A DNA stretch of 26,076 nucleotides, from contig CAKPFH010000017.1 of the NCBI GenBank assembly GCA_934153655.1, positions 1 through 26,076 of the forward strand. The letters are read 5' to 3'. Numbering within the stretch: the stretch's first letter is position 1; each line of letters opens with the position of its first letter. Source of the stretch: an uncultured Bacilli bacterium (lineage in GTDB: Bacteria; Bacillota_I; Bacilli_A; RF39; UBA660). The position numbers were made by a program, and so were the translations under genes. Below are positions 7,407 to 17,400 of this stretch, piece by piece. Below the pieces are notes generated by a model. That model was not told the origin of the DNA. It saw nothing but the letters and a program-made list of their open reading frames with translations, and did not search any database.

Positions 7407-9726
7407 ATTAATAAAAATATTAAATATAAAAGTAGATGCTATTAAAAAGAATATTGAAAATTTAAATTATTTAAATAAAGAATTAGATTTTAATAATGAA
7501 GAATTAAACTATCTTAGTAATAAAATTATGATTTTTAAAGATAATGATGTTTTAGAATTTGATAAGATTTTAATAGATGATTTCAAAAGAATACTTTCAA
7601 TGGTAGATAGTAAAGTTGAAGATATTTTTAAGAATAAAGCTTGTAATTATCAAGGAATTATGTATATTATCAAGGGAATAAGAGAAGGTATAAGCCTAGA
7701 ATTAACAGAAGAACAAGAACAAGCTATTTCATTATTTGTTGAAGGAATGAAAGAAAAAGAAAAAAATATTAAAGAAATAATTGCTAATTTAGAAAGTAAT
7801 AAAGAAAAATTACCTGAAACAAATTTAGAAGTTTTAGAAAATACTTTAGCTGATTATGAAAAAATATTAAGAAAACTTGATAATAATTCTTATTTAACCG
7901 AAATTGAAGAAATAATTGATGCTTTAGATTTTGCTAATTTACCAATGATAGAAAAAATAAATGTTTTTAGTTATATTTTAAAATATAATCGAGATATTTA
8001 TAAAGAAAGTATAAAAGAAGAAATAGATAATTCAAGTAATGAATTAAATGAAGTTAAAGTAGCTGATTTAGATGATGATTATTTTAATGAAAAATTAGAA
8101 TTACCTAAGTTTTCTAGTTCTAAATTAGAAAATAAACCTATTGATAATACGGTTGATTTAGAAGAAATAATTAAAAGAATAGATGAAAAAATAAAAGAAA
8201 TAGATGCATATGAGCCAAGTGATGAAAAAAAAGAATTACCTGAAATAAAATTAGATGGTTTAGATGAAAAAACAGATGAAAGTTTAAAAGAAAATAATGA
8301 TGAAAATGTTCCTATTACTTTTGGTGATGCACCTATTCAAACAGATATAAATCCAACTTTTGTAACTCCTGAAGTAAATCAAATTCCAGTTACTCCTTTA
8401 GTAAATCAGCCTATAGAAGTACCAGAAGTTAAAGAACCAAATGAAATAGGTGAAATTTCAGATTTACCTGAAACAAATCAAATTCCTGATGCTTTTGAAA
8501 ACCAAATTCCAACACCTCAAGAAGAACTTCAACCAGTTGAACCATTAACTAATTTTGAAGAAGAAACTCTTAAGGAAGAACCAATTAACTCTTTTAGTAA
8601 AGAAGAACCAACTAGTTCTTTAAGTGATGAACAAGTTCAAGCAACAGTTAGTGAGGTATTTAAAGAACCAACTGATGAATTATTAACACCAGAAACTGAA
8701 CCAGTTGTTCAAACTGAAGATATGCAAGTTAAGTATGAAAATTTACTTAGTAATTACCAAGTATTACCAGAATTTACAAATTATCAAGATATCATGTCTA
8801 CTATAAAAGAATTAGATATTAATACTTTAGAAAAGGCTTTAATTACAATTAAAAATGAATTATGTGTTAAAGAAAATGAATTTTTAGAAGTAATAAATGT
8901 TATTTTAAAAACTATGCCAAGTATTTTTAAAGGTCAAAAAATGTTAAATACTTTCTTAGATAATATTAATTTTTATAAAGAACACAATATTAATTTAATA
9001 AATTTATTTGATAATTATCGTGAATTATTAATAATTGATACTGATATTTTAAAAAGAAACTATGAAATAGTTAAAAAATATGAATTAGAACTTAATAATG
9101 ATAATGTTAAATATTTATTATGTAATGTTAATTTAATTACTAATTTAGATTATTATATAGAAGCAATTGGTCATGAAAAGGCTTTCCTTGGTAAAGAACA
9201 AGTATTTGATGGTTTGGATTATATTAAAAAATATCCATATAAATTAAATATGATTTCTCGTGATACTTTATTAAAACTACGTTATTCAACGGATAATAAT
9301 TTAAGAATATTTGGTAGTAAACCAGGAATATTAGCAGGGGAAGTTGCTAATCCAAAGGTAGATATTTTAGTTTTACCAGAAGAATATAAAAATTTATATT
9401 TTAATTATGAATATGAATTTATTGATCGAAGTGAAATGACTAACTTATTGTTAGATATTAAAAATAGTCAAGATTTCAATTTAGAAATAGATGAATATTT
9501 GGAAAAATTGGATAACGTTTATAAAATAAATGATTTAAGATATAAAATCAATAATTTATATTTTTCAAGAATTAAAACTATTCGTGTTTATAACTATTTA
9601 AAAACAAGAAATGTTTTAGGTGTTTATGCTTTAATAATTGCTTTAACATATCAAAGTGTAATTACTAAAGATGAATATAAAAGTATTGAAACTTTAATTA
9701 CTAAATTAGTAGAAGGAGGTAATTAA
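7396..9726 (+). CDS. Unknown protein B of the pre-rpoB operon, 776 aa, three-part helical protein
   Basis: No family is recognised. Three parts can be seen. Residues about 1-215 are helical with coiled-coil character and share a segment with protein A (NSYLTEIEEIIDALDFANLP...YILKYNRDIY). Residues about 216-450 form an acidic Pro/Glu-rich linker with loosely repeated phrases (VPEVKEPNE, LPETNQIP, NQIPTPQEE), expected to be unfolded. Residues about 455-776 form a helical domain with successive two-helix units (ILKRNYEIVKKYELELNNDN, LITNLDYYIEAIG) that resemble mTERF-type or other alpha-solenoid repeats. It has no membrane segment. The GGAGGAAGAAA site just before ATG 7396 is strong. Translation is probably coupled to gene A (overlap) and to the next gene (1-base gap). 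Confidence 0.8.
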   Translation: MQDKLIKILNIKVDAIKKNIENLNYLNKELDFNNEELNYLSNKIMIFKDNDVLEFDKILIDDFKRILSMVDSKVEDIFKNKACNYQGIMYIIKGIREGISLELTEEQEQAISLFVEGMKEKEKNIKEIIANLESNKEKLPETNLEVLENTLADYEKILRKLDNNSYLTEIEEIIDALDFANLPMIEKINVFSYILKYNRDIYKESIKEEIDNSSNELNEVKVADLDDDYFNEKLELPKFSSSKLENKPIDNTVDLEEIIKRIDEKIKEIDAYEPSDEKKELPEIKLDGLDEKTDESLKENNDENVPITFGDAPIQTDINPTFVTPEVNQIPVTPLVNQPIEVPEVKEPNEIGEISDLPETNQIPDAFENQIPTPQEELQPVEPLTNFEEETLKEEPINSFSKEEPTSSLSDEQVQATVSEVFKEPTDELLTPETEPVVQTEDMQVKYENLLSNYQVLPEFTNYQDIMSTIKELDINTLEKALITIKNELCVKENEFLEVINVILKTMPSIFKGQKMLNTFLDNINFYKEHNINLINLFDNYRELLIIDTDILKRNYEIVKKYELELNNDNVKYLLCNVNLITNLDYYIEAIGHEKAFLGKEQVFDGLDYIKKYPYKLNMISRDTLLKLRYSTDNNLRIFGSKPGILAGEVANPKVDILVLPEEYKNLYFNYEYEFIDRSEMTNLLLDIKNSQDFNLEIDEYLEKLDNVYKINDLRYKINNLYFSRIKTIRVYNYLKTRNVLGVYALIIALTYQSVITKDEYKSIETLITKLVEGGN

Positions 9727-9727
9727 A

Positions 9728-10030
9728 ATGGATTTTTTAAAACAATTAGGTTATACAGATCAAGATATAATTGATATTAAAAACTATAATTATGATTATA
9801 TTGTAGAAAACATTATTATTAATAAAGAGAATGTAGAAAGTATTATTGAATATTTACTTAGTATTGGTATTGAAAGAAGTACTATTAAAGAAATTTTTAT
9901 GTATCAAGTGGGATTGTTTTTTAAAACATTTGATGAAATAAAAACTTCTTTTGATGAATATGAAATAGATTCTATTGTTAAATCTTTAAATTATGATGTT
10001 AATAATATTGAATTAATTGATTTTGTTTAA
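9728..10030 (+). CDS. Unknown protein C of the pre-rpoB operon, 100 aa helical
   Basis: This small acidic, all-helical protein starts one base after the stop of protein B, with GGAGG inside the end of that gene as its ribosome binding site, so it is certainly co-translated. The phrases LLSIGIERSTIKEIFMYQ and VKSLNYDVNNIELIDFV have the spacing of short helix-turn-helix units, like the C-terminal domain of protein B, which suggests the two could be related or could pack together. No family is recognised and no catalytic residues stand out. Confidence 0.8.
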   Translation: MDFLKQLGYTDQDIIDIKNYNYDYIVENIIINKENVESIIEYLLSIGIERSTIKEIFMYQVGLFFKTFDEIKTSFDEYEIDSIVKSLNYDVNNIELIDFV

Positions 10031-10036
10031 AATTGC

Positions 10037-10065
10037 TTGCAATTAAAAATATTTTATTGTAAAAT
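10037..10065 (+). promoter_or_regulatory. Promoter of the methyltransferase-rpoB-rpoC operon
   Basis: There is a TTGCAA -35 box (10037-10042), a 17-base spacer and a TAAAAT -10 box (10060-10065). The predicted start near 10072 lies just before a stable hairpin (10078-10115), so the leader RNA would contain it. The -35 box is embedded in a small palindrome, AATTGC-TT-GCAATT. Confidence 0.7.
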
Positions 10066-10077
10066 AACGAATTAAGG

Positions 10078-10126
10078 AAGGAGTAACTATATTTTAATTA
10101 TATTAGTTGCTTCTTTTTACTTTTTT
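10078..10126 (+). terminator. Leader hairpin with T-run (attenuator or read-through terminator)
   Basis: AAGGAGTAACTA (10078-10089) pairs with TAGTTGCTTCTT (10104-10115) over 12 bases with two G-U pairs and a 14-base A/T loop, followed by T-rich sequence (TTTACTTTTTT). It lies downstream of the promoter at 10037 and only about 10 bases upstream of the GAAGGTG ribosome binding site at 10127. It may stop transcripts of the unknown operon, act as an attenuator for the methyltransferase-rpoBC operon, or both. Confidence 0.6.
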
Positions 10127-10136
10127 GAAGGTGAAT

Positions 10137-10724
10137 ATGGGACATTATTTTGTAAATGATGATAATTTAAAAAGTGAGATTAGAGAATTTAAAATTAATT
10201 TTTTAAATCAAGATTTTGTTTTTAAAACTGATAATGGAGTATTTTCTAAAGGTGAACTTGATTATGGAACTTATTTACTTCTTACAACAGTTTTAAATTT
10301 AAATATTAAAGGTAAAGTATTAGATCTTGGGTGTGGTTATGGTGCAATTGGAGTAGTTATTTCTAAATTAAAGAATACCAAGGTTACAATGGTAGATGTT
10401 AATAAAAGAGCAGTTCATTTAAGTAAAATGAATGTTAGTGATAATAAGTGTGATTGTTTAGTAATTAATAGTGAGGGTTATTTAAATGTATCAGATAAAT
10501 TTGATTATATTATTACTAATCCACCTATTAGAGTTGGTAAAACTAAGTTATATGAACTTATGATAGATAGTAAAAATTATTTAAATGAAAATGGGGTTAT
10601 TTACTTAGTAATTAGAAAAGAACAAGGTGCTAAATCGTTTATAAAAGATATGAGTGAATATTATAATGTAAACGTTTTGGAAAAAAGTAAAGGTTTTTAC
10701 ATAATTTCTTTAAAATGTTGTTGA
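10137..10724 (+). CDS. RsmC-like class I rRNA methyltransferase (YbxB-type)
   Basis: This 195-residue S-adenosylmethionine-dependent methyltransferase is of the RsmC group, predicted to methylate a guanine N2 in 16S rRNA by family resemblance. The SAM-binding loop is VLDLGCGYGAIGVV (61-74), an acidic motif II is VDVNKRAV, and the base-flipping/catalytic motif NPPI is at 128-131. The B. subtilis homologue YbxB also sits directly before rpoB, so the synteny agrees. The start is ATG 10137, with GAAGGTG 4-10 bases upstream; upstream in-frame codons (from 10107) would place the start inside the leader hairpin. It ends in TGA. The -35 box of the rpoB promoter overlaps its 3' end. Confidence 0.88.
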   Translation: MGHYFVNDDNLKSEIREFKINFLNQDFVFKTDNGVFSKGELDYGTYLLLTTVLNLNIKGKVLDLGCGYGAIGVVISKLKNTKVTMVDVNKRAVHLSKMNVSDNKCDCLVINSEGYLNVSDKFDYIITNPPIRVGKTKLYELMIDSKNYLNENGVIYLVIRKEQGAKSFIKDMSEYYNVNVLEKSKGFYIISLKCC

Positions 10725-10749
10725 CTATTGAAGAAAATTGTGTTATTAA
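10721..10749 (+). promoter_or_regulatory. Strong internal promoter for rpoB-rpoC
   Basis: There is a TTGACT -35 box (10721-10726), a 17-base spacer and a TATTAA -10 box (10744-10749) preceded by TGT (extended -10). The leader of about 60 bases up to the rpoB start has no strong hairpin or recognised riboswitch. Confidence 0.75.
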
Positions 10750-10818
10750 TATAAATTGGCGACGTATTAGAAATTTAAATATGTTAAGAAAAAAATTAGT
10801 GTATAGGGGTGAATTTTA

Positions 10819-13800
10819 ATGGCTTATAAGCTTATTAATTGTGGCGATTATCGTCAAAGAAGATCCTTTTCTAGGATTAAAAATACTTATGAATTAAAAG
10901 ACTTATTGGAAATTCAAAAGAAGAGTTACAGATGGTTTATTGATACTGGTATAAAAGAAGTATTTGATGACTTATTTCCAGTTGAAAATTTTTCTGGTAC
11001 TTTATCACTTGAGTTTGGTGATTATCATTTTGATGAACCAAGATATTCAATTAAGGAAAGTAAAGACAGAGAAACAACTTATTCTCAACCTTTAAAAGTT
11101 GATGTAAGATTATTTAACCATGAAACAGGTGAGGTTAAAGAACAAGAAATATTTTTAGGTGATATGCCTGTTATGACAGATAGTGGAACATTTATTATTA
11201 ATGGGGCTGAACGTGTTATTGTTAGCCAATTAGTAAGAAGTCCTAGTGTTTATTTTAATCGTGAGATTGATAAAAATGGACGTAGTGTTATAACATCACA
11301 AATAATTCCTACCCGTGGAACATGGTTAGAATTTGAAACAGATGCAAGAGATGTTGTATATGTTCGAATTGATAGAACAAGAAAGGTGCCTCTAACTACA
11401 CTTTTAAGAGCTTTTGGATTATCTAGTGATGAAGATATTTATAAAGTGTTTGGTAAAGATGAATACTTAGAAAATACAATTAGTAAAGATTCAACTAGAA
11501 ATACAGATGAAGCTTTAATAGAAATATATGAAAAATTAAGGCCAGGTGAACCAGCTACTTTAGATAGCTCTAAAAACCAATTAATTACAAGATTTTTTGA
11601 TGAATTTAGATATGATTTAGCTCGTGTTGGTCGTTATAAATTTAATCGTAAATTAAATGTATGTGATAGATTATTAAATCAAGTACTTGCTGAAGATATA
11701 GTTATTGATGGAGAAGTTAAATATCCAAAAGATACAGTTATTAATAAAGAAATACTTGAAGATTTGAAAACTATATTTAATAATGGTTATAATTTAATTG
11801 ATGTTAAAATTAATACTGATTTAGATAGTAATTCTAAAGTTCAAACAGTTTTAATTTATAATCCAAGTAATAAAAAAGAAAAATTAGTTGTTGTTGGAAA
11901 TGATTATAATATAGATGTTAAACGTTTAACCATTTCTGATTTTTATGCATCAGTTTCTTATTACTTAAATTTATTACATGGTGTTGGTAATTTTGATGAA
12001 ATTGATCATTTAGGAAACAGAAGAATTAGACAAGTAGGAGAATTATTACAAAATCAATTCCGTATTGGGGTTGCTCGTATGGAAAGAGTTATTCGTGAAC
12101 GTATGACAACTCAAGAAATGGATGAAGTTACACCTAAAACTTTAATTAATATTCGTCCAGTTACAGCTGCTATGAAAGAATTCTTTGGAAGTAGTCAATT
12201 ATCTCAATTTATGGATCAAACTAATCCACTTGCTGAACTTACTAATAAGAGAAGATTATCAGCTCTTGGACCAGGAGGATTATCAAGAGATAGAGCTGGT
12301 GTAGAAGTACGTGACGTTAATGCTAGCCACTACGGTAGAATTTGTCCAATTGAATCACCAGAAGGACAAAACATTGGACTTATTACTTCCCTTGCAAGTT
12401 ATGCTAAAGTTGATGAATATGGATTTATTATGACTCCATATCGTAAAGTTGAAAATAGAAAATTAACTGATGAAGTTAAATATTTAACAGCTGATGAGGA
12501 AGCTGAATTTATTATCAGTCAAGCAACTGTTGAAACTGATGATGATAATCGTATTGTTCCTGATCAAGTAACAGCTAGATATAAGGGTGAAAACATCATG
12601 GCTAAATCTGATGATGTTGATTATGTTGATGTTTCTCCTCAACAAGTAGTTGCTGTTACAACAAGTTGTATTCCATTCTTGGAACATGATGATGCAACTC
12701 GTGCACTTATGGGTGCTAACATGCAACGTCAATCTGTACCACTTTTAAGATCAGAAGCTCCATTTATTGGAACTGGTGTTGAATATATTGCAGCCAAAGA
12801 TTCAGGAGCTGTAATTGTTGCTAAAGCTGATGGTGTAGTTGACTATGTTGATGCTAAAAAGATAGTTATTAAAAATGCTCTTGATAAAGACGTTTATTTC
12901 TTAGCAAATTATGAACTTTCAAATGCTGGAACTTGTCAACATCATAGACCAATCGTAAGATGTGGTGATACTGTTAAACGTGGTCAAGTTATAGCTGATG
13001 GTCAAAGTACTGATAAGGGTGAACTTGCCCTTGGTAAAAACGTTGTTGTTGCTTTTATGACATTTAATGGTTATAACTATGAAGATGCTGTTATTTTAAA
13101 TGAAAATTTAGTTAAAGATGATGCTTATACATCACTTCATATGGAAGATTATCAAATGCAATGCCGTGATACTAAGTTAGGTCCTGAAGAGATAACTAGA
13201 GATATTCCAAATGTATCTGAAGAAGCTCGTAAGAACCTAGATGAAAATGGTATTGTTATGATAGGAACTGAGGTTAAGGAAGGCGATATCTTAGTTGGTA
13301 AAGTAACACCAAAAGGTATGGCTGAACTTACTAGTGAAGAAAAATTATTACATGCTATTTTCGGTGAAAAAACTCGTGAAGTTCGTGATACATCACTTCG
13401 TGTACCTCATGGAGGAGATGGAATTGTTCATGATGTTAAAATTTATTCAAGAAAAGAAAATGATGAATTACCAGCAGGGGTATCTAAAGTAATTAGAATT
13501 TATATAATTCAAAAACGTAAAATTCAAGTTGGTGATAAGATGTCAGGTCGTCATGGTAATAAGGGTGTTATTTCCCTTATCTTACCTCAAGAAGATATGC
13601 CATTCTTACCAGATGGTACTCCAGTAGATATCATGTTAAATCCAATGGGTGTTCCAAGTCGTATGAATATTGGACAAATTCTTGAATTACACTTAGGATA
13701 TGCTGCTAAGAAATTAGGTGTTCATGTTGCAACTCCAGTATTTGATGGAGCTAAAACTGATGATATAAAAGCTATGATGGAAGAAGCCGGAATGGATCCA

Positions 13801-14418
13801 GATGGAAAAACAATTCTTTATAACGGAAGAACTGGTGAGCCATTTGAAAATCGTGTTGCTGTTGGTGTTATGTATATGATTAAATTACATCACATGGTTG
13901 ATGATAAATTACATGCAAGATCAACTGGACCATATAGTTTAGTTACTCAACAACCTCTTGGAGGTAAAGCTCAATTTGGTGGACAAAGATTTGGAGAAAT
14001 GGAAGTTTGGGCATTATATGCTTATGGTGCTGCTCATACCTTACAAGAAATCTTAACAGTTAAATCTGATGATATAATTGGTCGTGTTAAAGTATACGAA
14101 GCAATTGTTAAAGGTCAAGATATTAATCAAGCTGGTGTTCCGGAATCATTTAGAGTATTAATGAAAGAATTCCAAGCTCTTGGATTAGATTTAAAAATCA
14201 TAAATGATGAAAATCAAGTATTAGATTTAAAACAAATTGAAGAAGATGAATATAAAGATGATGTTAAATTAGACATTGATGAAATAGAATTACCACCTGA
14301 ACCTAGTGATAGTGTTGATGACTTTGATGATGATGGTGATGATGAATTTGATGAAGATGAAGATGAAGATGACTTCGATGAAGATTTTGATGATTTAGAA
14401 GAAGGAGGGGATTTCTAA
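10819..14418 (+). CDS. rpoB: DNA-directed RNA polymerase subunit beta
   Basis: This is the full-length beta subunit, 1199 residues, which forms half of the RNA polymerase active cleft with beta'. Conserved blocks are easily read: the rifampicin region (GSSQLSQFMDQ at 457-467, then KRRLSALGPGGLSRDRAG), SPEGQNIGL, GYNYEDAVILNE, KMSGRHGNKGV and the C-terminal GGKAQFGGQRFGEMEVWAL clamp motif. The residue equivalent to E. coli His526 is Asn476; D466 and S481 match Asp516 and Ser531. The last 45 or so residues are an extreme Asp/Glu tail encoded by repeated GAT/GAA codons. The ribosome binding site AGGGGTG precedes the ATG. Its TAA stop overlaps the rpoC ATG by one base. Confidence 0.99.
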   Translation: MAYKLINCGDYRQRRSFSRIKNTYELKDLLEIQKKSYRWFIDTGIKEVFDDLFPVENFSGTLSLEFGDYHFDEPRYSIKESKDRETTYSQPLKVDVRLFNHETGEVKEQEIFLGDMPVMTDSGTFIINGAERVIVSQLVRSPSVYFNREIDKNGRSVITSQIIPTRGTWLEFETDARDVVYVRIDRTRKVPLTTLLRAFGLSSDEDIYKVFGKDEYLENTISKDSTRNTDEALIEIYEKLRPGEPATLDSSKNQLITRFFDEFRYDLARVGRYKFNRKLNVCDRLLNQVLAEDIVIDGEVKYPKDTVINKEILEDLKTIFNNGYNLIDVKINTDLDSNSKVQTVLIYNPSNKKEKLVVVGNDYNIDVKRLTISDFYASVSYYLNLLHGVGNFDEIDHLGNRRIRQVGELLQNQFRIGVARMERVIRERMTTQEMDEVTPKTLINIRPVTAAMKEFFGSSQLSQFMDQTNPLAELTNKRRLSALGPGGLSRDRAGVEVRDVNASHYGRICPIESPEGQNIGLITSLASYAKVDEYGFIMTPYRKVENRKLTDEVKYLTADEEAEFIISQATVETDDDNRIVPDQVTARYKGENIMAKSDDVDYVDVSPQQVVAVTTSCIPFLEHDDATRALMGANMQRQSVPLLRSEAPFIGTGVEYIAAKDSGAVIVAKADGVVDYVDAKKIVIKNALDKDVYFLANYELSNAGTCQHHRPIVRCGDTVKRGQVIADGQSTDKGELALGKNVVVAFMTFNGYNYEDAVILNENLVKDDAYTSLHMEDYQMQCRDTKLGPEEITRDIPNVSEEARKNLDENGIVMIGTEVKEGDILVGKVTPKGMAELTSEEKLLHAIFGEKTREVRDTSLRVPHGGDGIVHDVKIYSRKENDELPAGVSKVIRIYIIQKRKIQVGDKMSGRHGNKGVISLILPQEDMPFLPDGTPVDIMLNPMGVPSRMNIGQILELHLGYAAKKLGVHVATPVFDGAKTDDIKAMMEEAGMDPDGKTILYNGRTGEPFENRVAVGVMYMIKLHHMVDDKLHARSTGPYSLVTQQPLGGKAQFGGQRFGEMEVWALYAYGAAHTLQEILTVKSDDIIGRVKVYEAIVKGQDINQAGVPESFRVLMKEFQALGLDLKIINDENQVLDLKQIEEDEYKDDVKLDIDEIELPPEPSDSVDDFDDDGDDEFDEDEDEDDFDEDFDDLEEGGDF

Positions 14419-17400
14419 TGATAGAAGTAAATAAATTTGAAGCCTTAAAAATAGGTATTGCATCCCCTGAAATGATACGTTCATGGAGTTATGGTGAGGT
14501 TAAAAAACCTGAAACAATTAACTATCGTACTCTTCGTCCTGAAAGAGATGGATTATTTTGTGAAAAGATTTTTGGACCAACTAAAGACTTTGAATGTGCT
14601 TGTGGTAAATATAAACGTGTAAGATATAAAAATATTGTCTGTGATAGATGTGGAGTTGAAGTTACAAGAAGCAAGGTAAGACGTGAAAGAATGGGACACA
14701 TAGAACTTGCTTCTCCTGTTTCTCACATTTGGTATTTTAAAGGTGTACCAAGTAGAATGGGACTTGTTCTTGATATGTCACCTCGTGATTTAGAGGAAGT
14801 TTTATACTTTGTTAGTTATGTTGTAATTGATAAAGGTATTACACCTCTTGAAAATAAACAAACTTTATCCGAAAAAGAATACCGTGCCTATTATGAAAAA
14901 TATGGTGATGGTTTTAAAGTTGGAATGGGTGCTGAAGCAATTAAAGAACTTTTAAAACAAGTTGATCTTGAAAAAGAGATTAATGAAATTAAAAAAGAAC
15001 TTGAAACTGCTCAAGGACAAAAACGTGTTCGTTTATTAAAACGAGTAGATGTTTTGGATGCATTCTATAAATCTGATAACCGTCCTGAATGGATGATTAT
15101 GGATTGTATTCCAGTTATTCCACCAGAACTTCGTCCTATGATTCAACTTGATGGTGGTAGATTTGCAACAAGTGATTTAAATGATTTATATAGAAGAGTA
15201 ATTAATCGTAATAATCGTTTAAAGAAATTAATTGATTTAAATGCTCCTCAAATTATTATTCAAAATGAAAAACGTATGCTTCAAGAAGCCGTTGACTCAT
15301 TATTTGACAATGGTAGACGTGGAAGAAGTGTTACAGGTGCTGGAAATCGTCCTTTGAAATCACTTTCTAGTATGTTAAAAGGTAAACAAGGAAGATTCCG
15401 TCAAAACTTACTTGGTAAACGTGTTGACTATTCAGGTCGTTCAGTTATCGTCGTTGGACCAGATTTAAAAATGTATCAATGTGGTATTCCCAAAGATATG
15501 GCTCTTGAATTATTTAAACCTCATGTAATAAATGGTTTAATTAAACGTAATATTGCATCTAATATTAAAGCTGCAAAACGTTTAATTGAAAATAAAGATC
15601 CACTTGTTTGGGATGTTGTTGAAGATGTAATTAAAGAACATCCAGTAATGTTAAACCGTGCTCCTACTTTACATAGATTAGGTATTCAAGCATTTGAACC
15701 TAAATTAATTGGTGGTAAGGCAATTCGTTTACATCCACTTGTATGTCCTGCCTTTAATGCCGACTTCGATGGAGACCAAATGGCAGTTCACGTACCATTA
15801 TCTGAAGAAGCAATAGCTGAAGCTAGATTATTAATGTTAGGTGCAAACAACATCTTACATCCAAAAGATGGTAGCCCAATTGTTACACCAAGCCAGGATA
15901 TGGTTCTTGGAAACTATTATATAACAATGGAAAAAGCTGGTCTTGAAGGAGAAGGTAGAGTATTTAAAAATTCAAATGAAGCAATCATGGCTTATGAAAG
16001 ACGTGAAATAACTCTTCATACAAGAATTGCTCTTCCAGTTGATTCATTCAAATACAAATTATTTACTGATAATCAAAAAGGTAAATATTTAGTAACAACA
16101 CCTGGTAAATTAATATTCAATGAAATCTTACCTGATTCATTTGCATATTTAAATGAACCAAGTGATGAAAATATTCAAAAGATAACTCCTAATAAATATT
16201 TCTTAGAAAAAGGAACTGATATTAAAGAAGCAATTAAAAATATGCCTCTTGTAAAACCTTTTGCTAAAGGAACTCTTGAAAGTATTATTGCTCAAACATT
16301 CAAACGTTATAAAACAACTGAAACTTCAATGATGCTAGATAGACTTAAAGATTTAGGATTTAAATATTCAACAATTGCTGGTATTACTGTATCAGTAGCT
16401 GATGTTACAACAAGTAAAAATAAAGGAAAAATAATTGAAGAAGCCAATAAGATGGTTGCAACAATTAATAAACAATATACCCGTGGTTTAATTACTAATG
16501 AAGAAAGATTTAATAAAGTAATAGATACTTGGAATGAAGCTAAAAATGAAGTTCAAAAAGAACTTGAAGAATATGCTAAAACAGATGTTGATAATCCAAT
16601 ATTTATGATGATGAACTCTAAAGCTCGTGGTAATATTTCTAACTTTACTCAGCTTGCTGGTATGAGAGGACTTATGGCAAAACCAAATGGTGAACCAGTA
16701 GAAATCCCAGTTACTTCAAACTTCCGTGAAGGATTATCAGTTAGCGAATTCTTCTTATCAACTCACGGTGCTAGAAAAGGTTCAGCCGATACTGCTTTAA
16801 AAACAGCTGACTCTGGATACTTAACAAGACGTTTAGTTGATGTTAGCCAAGATATTATTGTTAAAGAAGAAGATTGTGGCACTGATCAAGGTGTTGAAGT
16901 AAGAGCATTTATAAATGACAAAAATGGTTCTGTAATTGAAAAATTATATGATCGTATTGTTGGAAGATATGCTAATAAACAAGTAGTTCATCCTGAAACT
17001 GGTAAAGTTTTAGTTGAAAGAAATGAATTAATCACTGAAAGTATTGCTGAAAAAATTGTATCAGCAGGAATTGAAAGTGTTGAAATTAGATCAGTATTAA
17101 CATGTAATACTCATCATGGAGTATGTTGTAAATGTTATGGTCGAAATCTTGCAACTGGTAATATCGTTGAAATTGGTGAAGCAATAGGTGTTATGGCTGC
17201 TCAATCAATCGGAGAACCAGGTACCCAACTTACAATGCGTACTTTCCATACCGGTGGTGTTGCAGGTGGAGAAGATATTACACAAGGTCTTCCTCGTGTT
17301 CAAGAATTATTTGAAGCTAGAAATCCAAAAGGAAAAGCAACTATTGCTGAGATAAGCGGTAAAGTAACAAAAATTGTTGAAGATCATGGTAAATTTAAAA

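Noticed and set aside
10031..10046. Small palindrome AATTGC-TT-GCAATT as terminator of the unknown operon
   Set aside because: The stem is only 5-6 base pairs and is followed by A-rich, not T-rich, sequence on the plus strand; it is better explained as part of the promoter at 10037.
12484..12732. Minus-strand open frame inside rpoB
   Set aside because: It is a shadow of conserved rpoB codons with no start signals. The same applies to minus-strand frames inside the SPFH gene, cysS and the ecfA2-like gene.
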